The position numbers were made by a program, and so were the translations under genes. A stretch of DNA of 12,649 nt from Baffinella frigidus (taxonomy: Eukaryota > Cryptophyceae > Cryptomonadales > Baffinellaceae), in assembly GCA_026770585.1 (NCBI GenBank), contig MU646422.1, positions 354,396-367,044 on the forward strand, written 5' to 3'. This document shows positions 12,613 through 12,649 of this stretch, piece by piece (the stretch's first letter is position 1; the number at the start of each line of letters is the position of its first letter). The notes under the pieces were generated by a model. That model saw nothing but the letters and a program-made list of their open reading frames with translations, ran no database searches and was not told where the DNA came from.

Positions 12613-12649
12613 AGAGGTTCAAGGAAACGCGCATCCTCGCACTCTTCGC
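12613..12649 (+). pseudogene. NEK exon 4 3' half, copy 3 (runs off the window)
   Basis: Encodes KRFKETRILALFA to the last base. It shares T and A with copy 2, so these two copies are closer to each other than to exon 4. Confidence 0.6.

Overview
The window looks like nuclear DNA of a eukaryote with GC-rich exons and very repeat-rich introns. The introns and intergenic DNA carry long degenerate arrays related to TTTAGGG, the telomere heptamer of plants and many green algae. A green alga with an expanded genome (a prasinophyte, for example) is my best guess, by inference only. There are no bacterial operons, rRNA, tRNA or CRISPR arrays, and most long open frames are chance products of the repeats.

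Two head-to-head split genes can be pieced together. On the plus strand, four small exons (6706-6792, 9439-9485, 10757-10879, 12250-12334) splice in phase with GT-AG borders. They give the first 114 residues of a NIMA-related (NEK-type) protein kinase: glycine loop, beta-3 lysine, helix-C glutamate and hinge. The catalytic loop and the rest lie beyond the right edge. On the minus strand, reading leftwards from about 6397, a chain of six or seven short exons (6397-6308, 5551-5462, 4580-4503, 3082-3012, 1525-1456, 1397-1312, perhaps 879-789) is phase-compatible and has acceptors and donors. I do not recognise its protein. The 6398-6705 gap would be a shared promoter region.

The striking feature is that most exons of both genes are accompanied by incomplete copies of themselves. 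These usually keep one splice site (5' halves with the acceptor, 3' halves with the donor). Several break off into telomere-like repeats or into a dispersed repeat. Many copies differ mainly at third codon positions, which supports the coding calls and suggests the copies were once, or still are, under protein-level selection.

The introns also hold a dispersed repeat family (about 140 bp, with GTTGAC...GTCAAC cores) whose end forms an acceptor in one orientation and a donor in the other. They hold palindromic MITE-like elements too, three with 4-bp target duplications. The telomere-like arrays are C-rich on the coding strand of both genes, so their polarity flips between the left part (minus gene) and the right part (plus gene).
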